In this document: positions 1 through 9,689 of the stretch, in pieces
How positions within the stretch are numbered: position 1 is the stretch's first letter
Layout: each line of letters starts with the position of its first letter
Source: Prorocentrum cordatum
Lineage: Eukaryota > Sar > Dinophyceae > Prorocentrales > Prorocentraceae
Direction: 5' to 3'
DNA length: 64,000 nucleotides
Assembly (NCBI GenBank): GCA_963575745.1
Contig: CAUYUJ010020723.1
Span: 35,001 to 99,000 of the forward strand
Notes under the pieces: generated by a model
What the model saw: only the letters and a program-made list of their open reading frames with translations
Told to the model about the DNA's origin: nothing
Database searches by the model: none
Program-made: the position numbers and the translations under genes

Positions 1-168
1 CAAGCTCTTCTTCGCCTCAATCCTCTTCTTCACCATGGCCAGCAGGCGGCAGTCCCGGCTCCTGCCACGCCCAAGCAGTCACCTTTACTTGGGCCAGGTC
101 CACCAGGTCCACAAGCTGCTGCTGCTGCTGCTCCTTGACCCTCGACGGCGACCTCGCTTCTACCACAG

Positions 169-771
169 GTGATCACCGACCCTCAAACAGGGCAGGACAA
201 GTTGACATCGCAGCTTGCTCAGCTATCCGCCCGGTTCAGCAGCTTGACAGTGGCGCTCTCGACGGCAGCGGCGGCATCACCTGCAGCTCCAGCCGCAGCA
301 GCACAGGTTCCGATACCAGGAGCCACTTCCCAAGCTGCCCTGAGTGCAGCTGCCCGTCCAGCAGCAAATGGATCAGATGTCCCTGCTCACGACGAAAATG
401 GCCTTCCTGTTACAGGCGATGCGGAGTTGGCTGCCCTACGCTCTCCTGGTGGAGGAAGGGCAGCCCAACGCGAGCAGCAGCGCATGAAGGACATCCTGCA
501 GATCGTGGGACAGAGAAAGCTAATGTGGGGTGCTGCTCTTGCCGACGACGCCAGAGCACGCCGATCAGCAGCAGCAGCAGGCGAGTTTTTAGCGGAAGCG
601 CACAAGTGCATCCAGCTCCCCGCGGAGTCGGACGAGCCTTCTCAGGACCCAGAAGTGGCAGCAGCGAGGTCAGCAGAGTGGAGATGTCACGCTCCGCAAA
701 TTATGCCTGCCACTCCCTTGGGCCCTCTGCCTACTCGTGGATGCCACTACAGCCCTCTCCCAAATGCCTAA
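169..771 (+). CDS. Open coding-like segment, possible exon, no recognised domain
   Basis: The frame is open for 200 codons but has no ATG; it begins right after the pyrimidine-rich CTTCTACCACAG, which looks like a 3' splice acceptor, so an exon is more likely than a whole gene. The first 70 residues are Ala/Ser/Pro rich; residues 85-150 are charged and probably helical (REQQRMKDILQ, LAEAHKCIQL). A second open frame at 31-135, ending in a short poly-Ala run, could be the preceding exon. No family is recognised. It could equally be decayed retroelement coding sequence. Confidence 0.3.
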   Translation: MITDPQTGQDKLTSQLAQLSARFSSLTVALSTAAAASPAAPAAAAQVPIPGATSQAALSAAARPAANGSDVPAHDENGLPVTGDAELAALRSPGGGRAAQREQQRMKDILQIVGQRKLMWGAALADDARARRSAAAAGEFLAEAHKCIQLPAESDEPSQDPEVAAARSAEWRCHAPQIMPATPLGPLPTRGCHYSPLPNA

Positions 772-1343
772 GAGATTCTGGAGATCTTGACCAAGACATG
801 CAGTACGGTCGGTTGGCGTCGTCTCGACCAGCGGTGACCCCGCCGCCGATGTTCACAACGTTGAACGCCGGCGGCGGCCCAGGATTCATCGATGCTGATT
901 GATCTGGCGTTTCGGAAGCGGCCGGTCATCGTTCAATGCTGAACGATCCCCGCGGTGTCAGAAACCGACGCCGAGGTCGGCACGGCACGAACCTACCGTA
1001 CTGACTTAGACACCGGCCTTTCTTGACATGGCGCAGCTTCTACGTCCCGCTGCCGTTCAGGCTCTGCCAGGACTCCGCGCCTCCCGCTGCGTCGTCGGCC
1101 AGCGGGCCAGAGTGCGTATATCTGTGGATGGCTCTGGTATGTCGTGGGCGGCCAGGGGGGGGGGTGACGACTGGGGGGCGGGGGTGGATCTCATGCACGG
1201 CGGGGGTCATGATCTCTCCCCAGATCTCATGGCGCCTCTTCTTATTTCATGACGTCCCTGGTCCCTCCCCTGGACCGCGCACATGCCGCCGGTCCAGATT
1301 TGCGCCCCCCCCTCTTGGACGCCCCCCTCTTGGCCGCCCCTGA
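772..1343. other. No gene seen
   Basis: GC-rich sequence with G-runs around 1146-1190 and C-runs near 1300-1340. Short open frames here have no protein-like composition that continues across frames. Confidence 0.4.
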
Positions 1344-1411
1344 GTGTTGCTCATCCAGAGGTTCCTTCTGGCAAGGCAGTCCATGCGCCCAAAGGGCCTC
1401 TTAGTTGAGCT

Positions 1412-1879
1412 ATGGTGGCTATTGCTGGAGACGCCGACCCCATTATCGCTCTCATGGACTTTAAAGCGCAGGCATGTGATCCCACGGAGGTTGCCCTGGA
1501 GTTTCTATGTGTGTCTCTCCGAGCTCATCGCGACCCAATGGGCCATTGTCTGGTTACTTCAAAAGGATGTCTTAGAATTTTGTGGCATCTGCTTCTACGG
1601 GGCAATCCGAAGGTCCTTCCGATTTTGGACGGCGGGGCTACTAGAGCCCCCCTCTTACCCCGAAGGAAGCTCCCAGATGGGACATTCTGTCTTGTGCGCG
1701 CCCGAGCTGCAGGACATTCAGAATCGCGCACGTTGGAGGTCACTCAGGTCGCCCGTGGAATGAGCTGGCCGACACTACGCGCGCTCTTGCTTCAGCTGAT
1801 CTGTGTGCTTTCAGTCCACTCTCCTCAGGCTGCGGGGAAGTCGAATCTCACATCGACGTTCTTGGTTGGGCGTGGCTGA
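1412..1879 (+). CDS. Coding-like open segment, hypothetical
   Basis: A 155-codon frame with mixed residue composition and no low-complexity bias (for example MVAIAGDADPIIALMDFKA, then TEVALEFLCVSLRAHRDPMG). An overlapping frame at 1344-1763 is also open, so the true frame is not certain. No domain is recognised. Together with the open segments at 2169-2699 and 3462-3940 it may be the remains of one old coding region. Confidence 0.22.
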   Translation: MVAIAGDADPIIALMDFKAQACDPTEVALEFLCVSLRAHRDPMGHCLVTSKGCLRILWHLLLRGNPKVLPILDGGATRAPLLPRRKLPDGTFCLVRARAAGHSESRTLEVTQVARGMSWPTLRALLLQLICVLSVHSPQAAGKSNLTSTFLVGRG

Positions 1880-2168
1880 AGTGCGCTCCGTATATCTAGC
1901 GCGATCATTTCCCTTCTGCTTAAGGCATTGCGCTTCCGTAGTCGAAGCCCCATTTCTTTCGCCTTCCTCATCTGGCTCCTCCGACGGCTCATCAGGCCCC
2001 TCCGACGGACTCCTGCAACAGCGATGGGGCGTCTGGTGATACCAGCGGGCAGTTCTCCACCTCCAGGGCCCTAGACAGTTTTCCAGGAGTTTTGCGAATG
2101 TGGCGCCCCCCGTCCCGACTCACCCTATTCGAATCGATTAAGTCGCGGAGGTCTCCAAGCGCCTCTGA

Positions 2169-2699
2169 GCGTGGTTTTCAGCTTTTTCTTCAGGCCCCAC
2201 TGGGCTCAAACAGCACATCGTCATATTCCACCGCTCGTCCGTTCGACAGGTTCGCTCGGTGCTCGGGTCTTCCACCATGAGTAGCATGTGCCACATGCTG
2301 TTCGCCTGTAGGACAGTTCTTGCAGAATGCGTTGCCTTCGACTCGCCCAAGTGTGCAGTGTCCCTTCTTGGTCAGCCTCGCACGTGCCCAGTGGGCGAGT
2401 GCCAGACCTTGAGCGACCAGGACCTCGAGGCAGCTCGTCAACAGAGGATCGCAGGTCAGTCAATGGATGTGGCGCCTAGCTTTCCGTTATCCTCGGAGGA
2501 GGCTCGGGAAGTCTTGGTGCTGGGCGATTATGCTTTGCCGCTTGAGACGGCCGGGAATTTTCTGAATTTAAAGTGGCGCTCCCCAGCTTTCCGATCCCCC
2601 ACCCTTCCTGATGTCCGCGTCTGGCCATTCAATTATGGAGCGCGGATATTTTCTGGGATTGCGGGGGCTGCTCTACCCACCTTGCAGGTTAAGGCTTGA
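2169..2699 (+). CDS. Coding-like open segment, hypothetical
   Basis: The frame is open from just after a TGA at 2166 to a stop at 2699, 177 codons, with ATG at 2277. It has a balanced, globular-looking composition, including GLKQHIVIFHRSSVRQVRSV near the start, several cysteines in the middle (CHMLFACRTVLAECVAFDSP) and SSEEAREVLVLGDYALPLE later. No known motif is assignable. It may be an exon or a decayed retroelement piece; the absence of any repeat supports real coding ancestry. Confidence 0.27.
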   Translation, partial: AWFSAFSSGPTGLKQHIVIFHRSSVRQVRSVLGSSTMSSMCHMLFACRTVLAECVAFDSPKCAVSLLGQPRTCPVGECQTLSDQDLEAARQQRIAGQSMDVAPSFPLSSEEAREVLVLGDYALPLETAGNFLNLKWRSPAFRSPTLPDVRVWPFNYGARIFSGIAGAALPTLQVKA

Positions 2700-3461
2700 G
2701 CTTTTCGGGCTTGACTTGTTTTCGGGGGGGCGCGGATGAGGGGGCGTCCAGTCTCGCCTCCAATTTCCCTGGGCCGACACAGAGCGTGCTGTGTGCTGTT
2801 TATCGGTCGACGTCGCCATAGACTCGGTGCGCGGCGATCTCACGAGAACCCAGCTGATCCAGGAGTGGATAGGGCACGTCCGAGCCAGAAGAGTGCTCAA
2901 CTCGGGGGAGGCGGGGAGGGCCTGGCGAGACTTGGAGCGCTGCGCGGCTGTGCGAAGCCCCCCCCCTCCCCCCCTCAGGACCCATGGGCATGCTTGGGGG
3001 GTTCCGTAGCGCGCGGCCCGCCAGGGCCTCCGGCTCTCCACAGGGTCCCAGCTTTTGCGCGCTCTTGCCCAGTTGCTCGCGGCCGCACGGCCTCGGGCAC
3101 CAGTGGATGGATGGGGCGCCCACTGCCTGCGAAATGGATGGCGGGCGCCCCCACGCCGTTTCGCTGGCAGCCGTTGATCGCTCTAGCTTCAGCTCCTCGC
3201 TCTTGCGTGGCAGACTTCGGTCAGTGCGATCATCTTCCTGCTGACAGGGCCTGGGACACTGTAGGCCGATCTCCCAGCGGCATCCTCGGCTTTCGTTTGT
3301 CCCCCCTATCCTACCATCTTCGTGGTGCCACCACGGAGGTGGAAGTGCTCCCATGGCAAAGGGGCCCGCAGGACCCTACCGGGCAAAGCTGCTAACGGCA
3401 CTTTCAGAACGGCTGCCAAGAGTACGTGCAGTTCGGGTTTGCCAAAAAAGCTATCGCATAG
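2700..3461. other. No gene supported
   Basis: GC-rich, non-repetitive. Overlapping open frames exist on both strands but none has a convincing protein-like composition. Confidence 0.35.
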
Positions 3462-3940
3462 AGTTTTGTTGACAGTTTGCTCGAGCTTGCCACTCCCACT
3501 GTTCACGGCGCAGGTTTATCTTCGGAACAGGTCTGCAGGACCTTCGCAGGGATTGCCCAGTGTCTACGTTCCCTGGCAAGGCAAGTACGGCATCCAATTC
3601 GAGGAGGCTCCCGACTTCGCTCGTCGCCGATTTCATGGACCTAACTACGGTCGACCCTGAGCGCGAGCGATTTCGAGTCCTTGGGCCAGATTTCCCCACC
3701 CGCTCCCAGTCTCTCGTCTTTTCGGGTCTTGATCCCTCCAGCGAGGGCGAGGCTGCTGCCGAGGAGAAGGTGGCGGAACGTTTCGGGTTCCGCGAGTGTG
3801 CCTGTCCTTCCCCTTCCTCCCCCGCTTGCTTTGAGCCTCTTCCCCCGCCTCCACCCCCTCCTCCTTACCTGGCTGAGGAACAACTCTCCCTCGTCAGGCA
3901 GAAGCGGCGAGGTTGCTCGCCCAACGGGCGCCCTGGATAG
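3462..3940 (+). pseudogene. Frame-disrupted coding remnant
   Basis: From 3462 one frame reads a helix-like SFVDSLLELATPTVHGAGLS followed by SEQVCRTFAGIAQCLRSLA. Near 3580 the protein-like reading moves to another frame (LVADFMDLTTVDPERERFRV, then SSEGEAAAEEKVAERFGF) and runs to 3940. Just upstream of 3462 a stop interrupts a similar reading (NGCQEYVQFGFAKKAIA). One stop and one frame change over a short distance suggest a decayed gene, though unrecognised introns cannot be excluded. Function unknown. Confidence 0.3.
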
Positions 3941-4892
3941 CGCTGGGGGGTTCCTGCAGGGCTCTTTCTTTGCTTCCTCCCCTGGACCTCTTGGGGTTCC
4001 AGGTTGGGGGGCGGATCTTCCTTTTTGATCTCTTGGCGGTGGCGCAAGTCCAGATCAACAGCGCCACCCGCCCGAACCATCCACATCGGTACCGAACACG
4101 CCTAGCGCGAAGCTCTCGTCGAGCGAGAGAGCCTGCCTGCTCCTCGCTCCCCCATCATCACTCTTCCGTCCTTCTTTCGGCTCCCTCCCCCGCCGAGCTT
4201 CCTCCCCCTCGTCGCCTCCCCCCATCTTTCTCCTCGTCTGCATCCCTCTCGCCTTGTGCGTCCCCACTCCCTCGCCGCTCGCAGCGACAGTCAGAGGCAT
4301 GTTGTTTTTACCTGAACAGTCCGTTTGTTGCGTTTCAACGTGTGACTCGTCAGGCGGGTCGGGGAGCCGTTGCCGGCCCAGGAATCGGTGATTTGATGTT
4401 TCCGCGTCCGATCTCCTGATGGTCTCCCGTGTGCTCCCCCGCATGGCCTCCTGCATGTACAATCCATTATCAGTCCATACTTTCAGTTTAACTACTTTTT
4501 ATTGGGCGTTCTGCAGCCAGGGTGTAACTTGGTGCTGCTCAGGTGCAGCGACGACCGCACGGACGATCGCGACCAGGTGCGGCGCAGGATTTTAGCCTAC
4601 CCGCGCCCCCGATCCTGCTTGCCATTTTTTTTTGCTCCGAGTGCCCCGATCTCGGGTTGTGGCATGTCTTGAATCGCCGTCTGGCGGGAAATCGCCCGGA
4701 GAGGGCGTTGGAGCCGTCGCCGGAGGGCAGGGTGGTCAGAACGGCGGTGGCGAGCGCTCTCCCCGTGGGCTCCGGGAATGCTCGGGAGTGCAAGGCCGCC
4801 TCGCTCCTGGGCGTCGTGCTCTCCCAGGCAGGGCCCGCGCGCCAGCGCGGATTTGCCGGAGCGTCTGGGGCCGGGGTCCCTTGGGCGCCGCG
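3941..4892. other. No gene seen
   Basis: Pyrimidine-rich around 4130-4270, then mixed GC-rich sequence. No recognisable repeat or coding signal. Confidence 0.35.
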
Positions 4893-5042
4893 TAATGGGG
4901 GGGTCATAAATGGGGGGGTGGCGAGGGTGGTTCGAAAAGGTACCCAAACGGTACCTAAACGAGCCCCCTGGGGCTCCGGAGGAGCCCGAAAGGGGCACGA
5001 AAGGGGACCGTTTCTGACCCCCCCGTTTATGACCCCCCTGTT
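4893..5042. mobile_element. Short TIR element, family K
   Basis: A 150-bp element bounded by inverted ends: TAATGGGGGGGTCATAAATG on the left, and on the right the reverse complement of TAACAGGGGGGTCATAAACG. The core contains a smaller hairpin (GAGCCCCCTGGGGCTCCGG). No coding capacity. Single copy in the window. No target duplication is obvious. Confidence 0.6.
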
Positions 5043-5329
5043 AAGTCACGCCCAAGTCCCCCAGCGTCCCCGGCACTAGCGCTGGCGGCTGCCAGATCGG
5101 CGACTCCCGGGCAGCCGCTGTGGGGCGGCGGCGCCGTGCCCCCTCGCGGGCCAGCGTCCAGGCAGGCCCTGCCGGGTGCGCCTCCGAGGCTCCCGGCCTG
5201 CTGTCGGCGCATTTTCCTGTGGCAGGGGTGCGTTGGCTCCCCCCGTGTCCAGGGTGGGCGGGCGGAGGCCCCATATCCACTCTCGGTGCCTTCCTCCCTC
5301 TTGTTTCTGCCCTGCTGCTCCTGCACGAC

Positions 5330-5500
5330 TCGGAGGTGGATCGACCTCCTACCCTGACACGTCGATTGAGGCACTGGCCGTTTTCGGTCCGCGAGAGGGC
5401 GTGGCGGCCGTCATTTTTGCGTGTCCAGGTCCGTCGGTTTCGGTCCCAGGCCGTTTTCATTGAGGGGAGGTTTACTAAAGGGAGGCTTGTCCACCGCCGA
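5330..5500 (+). mobile_element. Short TIR element, family A, copy A1
   Basis: 171 bp. It starts TCGGAGGTGGATCGACCTCC and ends in the reverse complement of TCGGCGGTGGACAAGCCTCC, an imperfect TIR of about 40 bp. The core carries GACACGTCGATT and CCGTTTTCGGT, shared with A2 (6689), A3 (24058) and A4 (48407). It is flanked by the 5-bp direct repeat ACGAC (5325-5329 and 5501-5505). No coding capacity. Confidence 0.72.
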
Positions 5501-5744
5501 ACGACGTGTCCCCCCCCCCCCCCGCAGTCCAGCAGACGCGCCGCCGTCCTCCATCCTGGCACGCGAATGCTGCTGGCGAGTATCCGCTCCGCTGCACGTG
5601 CGCGTCCTGGTCGGGAGTGCCCCCCCCCCGCAGCATGGGAGGGCCAGCGACGGAGGCGACTTTTAGGAGGGCCCCGTGGCGCCACGCAGCAGGGCTTCGG
5701 GCTGCTGCCGGCCACGTCCCCGAGCTCTGGCTACACCCTAGGCG

Positions 5745-5886
5745 ATGCTTAAGAAAACTTAAGTTTTCGTCCAGAGTCTCGATGTTTCTTAACTTTTCAA
5801 TGTAATTCCCAAGATTTTGATAGAAGTTCTGGGTTTTATTCGATTTCTGAGACTATGAATTTCTTAACCCATGATTTCTTAAGCAT
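5745..5886. mobile_element. Short AT-rich TIR element, family L
   Basis: A 142-bp AT-rich island in GC-rich DNA, bounded by the inverted ends ATGCTTAAGAAA and TTTCTTAAGCAT, with further TTAAGAAA-type inverted blocks inside. No open frame of note; single copy here. Confidence 0.55.
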
Positions 5887-6116
5887 GTCACAGGGTGTAC
5901 ATCCCCGTCCAGGATTGGTGCTGCTGCCCTCGCGTCGGCCACATCCCTCATCACCAGGCGTGGTGCTCTCGCCTCAGCGCCGGCCTCACCCCTGAGTGGG
6001 TCCTGTGTGCTGCCGCTCGAGCGCCAACCACAATCACGTGCCAGGACGCTTCTGGTGTGCATCTTGGAGGGTTTGACCAGGTTGTCCAGGGGGTTGTCCG
6101 GATAATTTTCGGGTCC

Positions 6117-6229
<113 letters not shown>

Positions 6230-6408
6230 ATGGAACCCTCACGCGCAGCATCGGCCTCCGCCCCCTTCAACCGGGGTTGCGGATCTGCATCGCCATCTCT
6301 TCGCACTCTGCTCCTGACGCGAACGGCTCGCGCGTGGGCTGACACCGTGCTGATGGAGCTGTTTTCGAGGGGAGGAATAGTAATCCCATTGAAGATAGTC
6401 AGGCGATC

Positions 6409-6574
6409 GCAAACATGGATCAAGGGGACGTGGATTAGCGACGGGTCCCCTTTCCACGGGAAAGCGCGGATTCCCGTTGCCGAACGAGGCGGCACCGGCC
6501 GCATTTTCGGGAGGGCCCCTCCCCCGATCTGTGGCGACCGCGCGCCAAATCCATGGATCGCCAATCCATGCCTG
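6409..6574 (+). mobile_element. Short TIR element, family F, copy F1
   Basis: A 166-bp segment starting GCAAACATGGAT and ending with the reverse complement of GCAGGCATGGATTGGCGATC. It aligns along its whole length with copy F2 at 38610-38780 in the opposite orientation; shared blocks include TTAGCGACGGGTCCC, GAGGCGGCACCGGC and CGCGCGCCAAATCCATGGAT. Similarity may extend a further 10 bp on the left (GTCAGGC). Confidence 0.7.
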
Positions 6575-6597
6575 CGCGCCCCCGACGTAGGACGATC

Positions 6598-6939
6598 GGA
6601 GGGCACCAACTATACACCAACACCGATCCTGGCCCAGGATCACCCTGGGCCCAGGATCGGTGTATATGCCTTCTTGCGCAAGGCAGGATCGGGGGCGGAC
6701 AGAACCCCCAATAGTGACACGTCGATTAGTGAGTTGTCCGTTTTCGGTTCTCGAGAGGGCGCCGCGGCCGTCATTTTCCAGGCTTGCGTCCGCCAGGTTT
6801 GGGTCTCAGGTCGTTTTCACTAAACCACGTTTTACTAAAGGGAGGTCTGTCCATCCCCGACAGGAGGGCGCATACACCGATCCTGGGCCCAGGGTGATCC
6901 TGGGCCAGGATCGGTGTTGGTGTACAGTTGGTGCCCTCC
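6598..6939. mobile_element. Palindromic element, family P, copy P1, interrupted by A2
   Basis: The left arm (6598-6688) starts GGAGGGCACCAACTATACAC and carries CCGATCCTGGCCCAGGATC. The right arm (6861-6939) is its inverse, ending GTTGGTGCCCTCC. Removing the inserted A2 and its 5-bp duplication leaves about 165 bp, matching the uninterrupted copy P2 at 16102-16264 (163 bp). This is therefore a nested insertion. Confidence 0.75.
6689..6860 (+). mobile_element. Short TIR element, family A, copy A2, nested in P1
   Basis: 172 bp, the same length as A3. It starts TCGGGGGCGGACAGAACCCC and ends in the reverse complement of TCGGGGATGGACAGACCTCC. It is flanked directly by CAGGA on both sides (6684-6688, 6861-6865). 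The uninterrupted P2 copy carries CCAGGAGGGCG at the corresponding site, so the empty site can be inferred. Confidence 0.78.
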
Positions 6940-7227
6940 TATCGACGATCCTGGCTCCCTCCCCGGGTCGATCCGGGGGGAGGAGACTCTCTGGCGGCCC
7001 CCCCCCCTCGAGAGAGGGGGGGGGCCCGCGACCCGTGCGCGAGGGGGCGGGCGCCAGGCCCCCTTTGACAGCACAGGCCGGCCCCGTGAGGCGGAGTCCG
7101 ACCCACCTCCCCCTCTTCCCTCCCGCCCGCCCGCCCGCCCCGCTCCCCGCCCGCCCGCCCGCCCTCCCTTACCCTCCCTCTTCCTTCCCGCTAGGCCTCC
7201 GAGCTGGGGTCGAGGCAGATGGGGTCG
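6940..7227. other. GC-rich low-complexity stretch
   Basis: C-runs, a CCCGCC-rich block (about 7120-7165) and a short palindrome of C-run, TCGAGAGA and G-run near 7000-7023. No gene. Confidence 0.5.
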
Positions 7228-7395
7228 GAGGATCGCGCCGCATCGCCGATGCGTCGACGGTGCGTCGGCGATGCGGCTCGATGTGGAGCTCGTGTTTCCC
7301 CACGCCGACGTCGCCGGTGCATCGCCGACGTCGCCGATGCATCGCCGGTGCGTCGCCGATACATCGCCGATGTATCGGCGATGCTGCGCGATCCA
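7228..7395. repeat. Degenerate CGATGCRTCGGCG minisatellite
   Basis: Short near-palindromic words (CGCCGATGCGTCG, ATCGCCGATGTATCGGCGAT) recur with a period of about 9-15 bp. Every frame is open through it, giving RRCI/DASP-like low-complexity translations that are not credible proteins. Confidence 0.65.
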
Positions 7396-8400
7396 CCGAC
7401 CCCATCTACTCCGACTCCATCTAGGATGCCTCTACCATCCCTCCCGCCCTCCCCGTGACAAAGATCAAGGCGGAGTTTTTTGTTGGTGTTGTTAATTTCG
7501 TCCTCCAGGGGCACTCGCCGGGACCGTCGACAAAATCTGCTCAGGACGAAAAGCGGGTCGTGGAGGATTGGTCGAGACCTGGATCACGAAGTCTGGGGTA
7601 ATTGGGGCCCTCCTCGCGTCCAACGTCTCGCTGTTCAAGAGGCTTGCGCCAGTCCGTCGACCCCCGGAGGAGGTTCCGTGTGGCTTCCGATTCTGTTGGC
7701 GTCGTTTGCCGCTTCCCGTCGTGCTGCCTGCGTGTAGCTGTTACTGGTTTGTCCTCCTCTTCCTCCGCGTCCGTTGCGGGGCCTCGTGGGGGCCTTTCAG
7801 GGGGGGCGGCCTCGCGAGAGCTCGGGTCTTTTGGGGGCTCGTCAGAGCTCGGGTGCTTCCCGGAGCCCTCTGTTGGGCATGAGGGGGGTCTTGGGGGCCA
7901 CGTTGTGGGGAGAGCGCCCGGGGCCCTTGCGAGTTCACCTGTTGGGCCTCTCTTGGGCCCCTCTCGCGGACCTCGTGAATGATGCTGTTTGGCCGTCTTG
8001 GGGGTCTCTTTAGGCATCTTAGGGCCCCCTTTGGGGGCTTTTTGGGCCGCCGTGGGCTGGTCAGGGGTGGCCCGCAGGCCGCTTCAAGGGTTTGCAGAAG
8101 CACGACAAGGCGATAACGCGAAGCCATCCCAAGCCTTGATACAGACAAGTGTTTTCGCCTCTGGAAGCCCTCTCAAAGGGGGTTCTCTCTTGTGGCCCCC
8201 TCGGGGCGTCCTCGGACCCTCTTGGGCCGTCTTGAGGCCATCTTGGGCGCTCTTGAGTTCTGGCGTGCTGGAGGCCTTCCTGAGCTACCTTCGAAGGCCC
8301 CAGTGCGCATCCGCGAGGCCGCGGGTGGTGGCTGCGGAGGCTCCGAAGGCCCCAGGGGGCGCGTTGACGAGCGAGCGCCCCCCCCCCCCGGCCACTGAGA
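7396..8400 (-). repeat. Unique spacer then degenerate GGCCC-AAGA minisatellite
   Basis: 7396-7770 shows nothing recognisable. From about 7775 the sequence is a degenerate array of TCTTGGGGGCC/GGGCCCTC words, the reverse complement of the CCCAAGAGGCCC array found in six other blocks of the window. Long open frames on both strands here come from the repeat. Confidence 0.55.
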
Positions 8401-8453
8401 GGACTGTGGACCTCCGGGGTGGGGGACCCACAATCTCGTCAGTGGCAGGGGGG

Positions 8454-8670
8454 AGGTGGACAGTCAATCATGCCACAGAGGGGGACAGTCAATCAGTTCA
8501 AAGAGGGGGACCCACGATCCCACCCCTTGGGGGGGGGGGGAGGTGGACAGTCAATCATGCCACAGAGGGGGACAGTCAATCAGTTCAAAGAGGGGGACCC
8601 ACGATCCCACCCCTTGGGGGGGGGGAAGGGGGACAGTCAATCATGTCACAGAGGGGGACAGTCAATCACG
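8454..8670. repeat. 87-bp tandem repeat, about 2.5 units
   Basis: Units start at 8454, 8541 and about 8626. Each contains GGACAGTCAATCATGCCACA, then AGAGGGGGACAGTCAATCA and a run of 9-12 G. Units 1 and 2 are nearly identical apart from G-run length; the third is truncated. Confidence 0.85.
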
Positions 8671-9017
8671 TTACACTCGTACTCCCCCCCGGCAAGCGGG
8701 GGATCGACGGACTTCTCTCTCGCTGCTTCTCTGCCTCCGTCCCCTGGCTCCCTGCCATCCGTTTCCCTCATCTCTCCACCCCAATCCCTGCTTCTCCACC
8801 CTGCCTCCCTGCCTCCCTGCCTGCCCTCCCTGTCCCCCGCTGCTCTGCTCTCTTTGCTCCTCACCCCTCACGGCCTCTCCTTCCCCCCCCCGCCGCCCCT
8901 GGCGCGCCCGGGCGCCGACCGCGCCGAGATGGGCTGGCGCGTGGAGAACGACACGGGGAAGCGGGACGGGATGGGCTCGTGAGCGCCCCCGCGCCGCGTC
9001 CATGCTCCCCTCTCCTG

Positions 9018-9075
<58 letters not shown>

Positions 9076-9080
9076 GGTCC

Positions 9081-9119
<39 letters not shown>

Positions 9120-9160
9120 TCGTGGTCCTCGTCGTCGTCGTCGTCGCCGTAAAAGGACGG
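8671..9160. repeat. Pyrimidine-rich stretch then (GTC)n
   Basis: 8690-8890 is rich in CCTCCC/CTGCC words. 9018-9150 is a GTC trinucleotide array with GTGGTCCTC interruptions. The 387-codon open frame that crosses it is a by-product of the triplet array. Confidence 0.85.
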
Positions 9161-9354
9161 GGGGGAGCACCCATGCGAGGGGAAAACCGACTCGGGTGAG
9201 CTTCTGAAGCGAATGTTCGAGGCACTACAGGGAGTTCCACATTCTGAGAACGACCTGACTCCATTCGGGCAGTTGCTGCTGAGAAGTGCTGAACGGGTGC
9301 GCGGGGCGCTCAGGCAAGAACCGAATTTTGATAGTGCGGTCACCTCAGTACGCG

Positions 9355-9529
9355 TACAGTCAAACTGCATTGTAAGGATGAGCGACTTTCCAAGGTTACT
9401 CCTGCATCCTTCCCCTTCGGCCCATCCTCTGTCGCTTTCGCAGGCCGCGCCCCGCCCGCAAAGTGTCCGCATGGCCTTCCAAGGTCCTTGCATCCTTACC
9501 GCGCGTCCTTCTTATACGGGTTGACAGTA
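9355..9529 (+). mobile_element. Short TIR element, family G, copy G1
   Basis: 175 bp. The left end TACAGTCAAACTGCATTGTA pairs with the reverse complement of the right end (TACTGTCAACCCGTATAAGA). Shared internal blocks with G2 (23606) and G3 (38457) include GCATCCTTCCCCTTCGGCCC, CGCTTTCGC and GTGGCCTTCCA. The right end is duplicated in tandem once (TTCTTATACGGGTTGAC at 9509-9525 and again just downstream). Confidence 0.7.
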
Positions 9530-9689
9530 CAGTTCTTATACGGGTTGACGGTACAGCTGGCACGAGGGTGAAGAGCAGCATGCGCAGTGGAGGGGTACCC
9601 TCGTGTTCCTCGTACTCGGGCTTTCCTTCGTTCTTGGGTACCTCCAGGCGGCCTTGGGCCGGGCCCTCGGCGAGGGTGCTCGTGCTCTC

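Noticed and set aside
169-171. GTG at 169 (and TTG at 39879) as translation starts
   Set aside because: Non-ATG starts are not expected for nuclear genes of a eukaryote; at 39879 the TTG lies within the relict SL and the first ATG (39924) was used instead.
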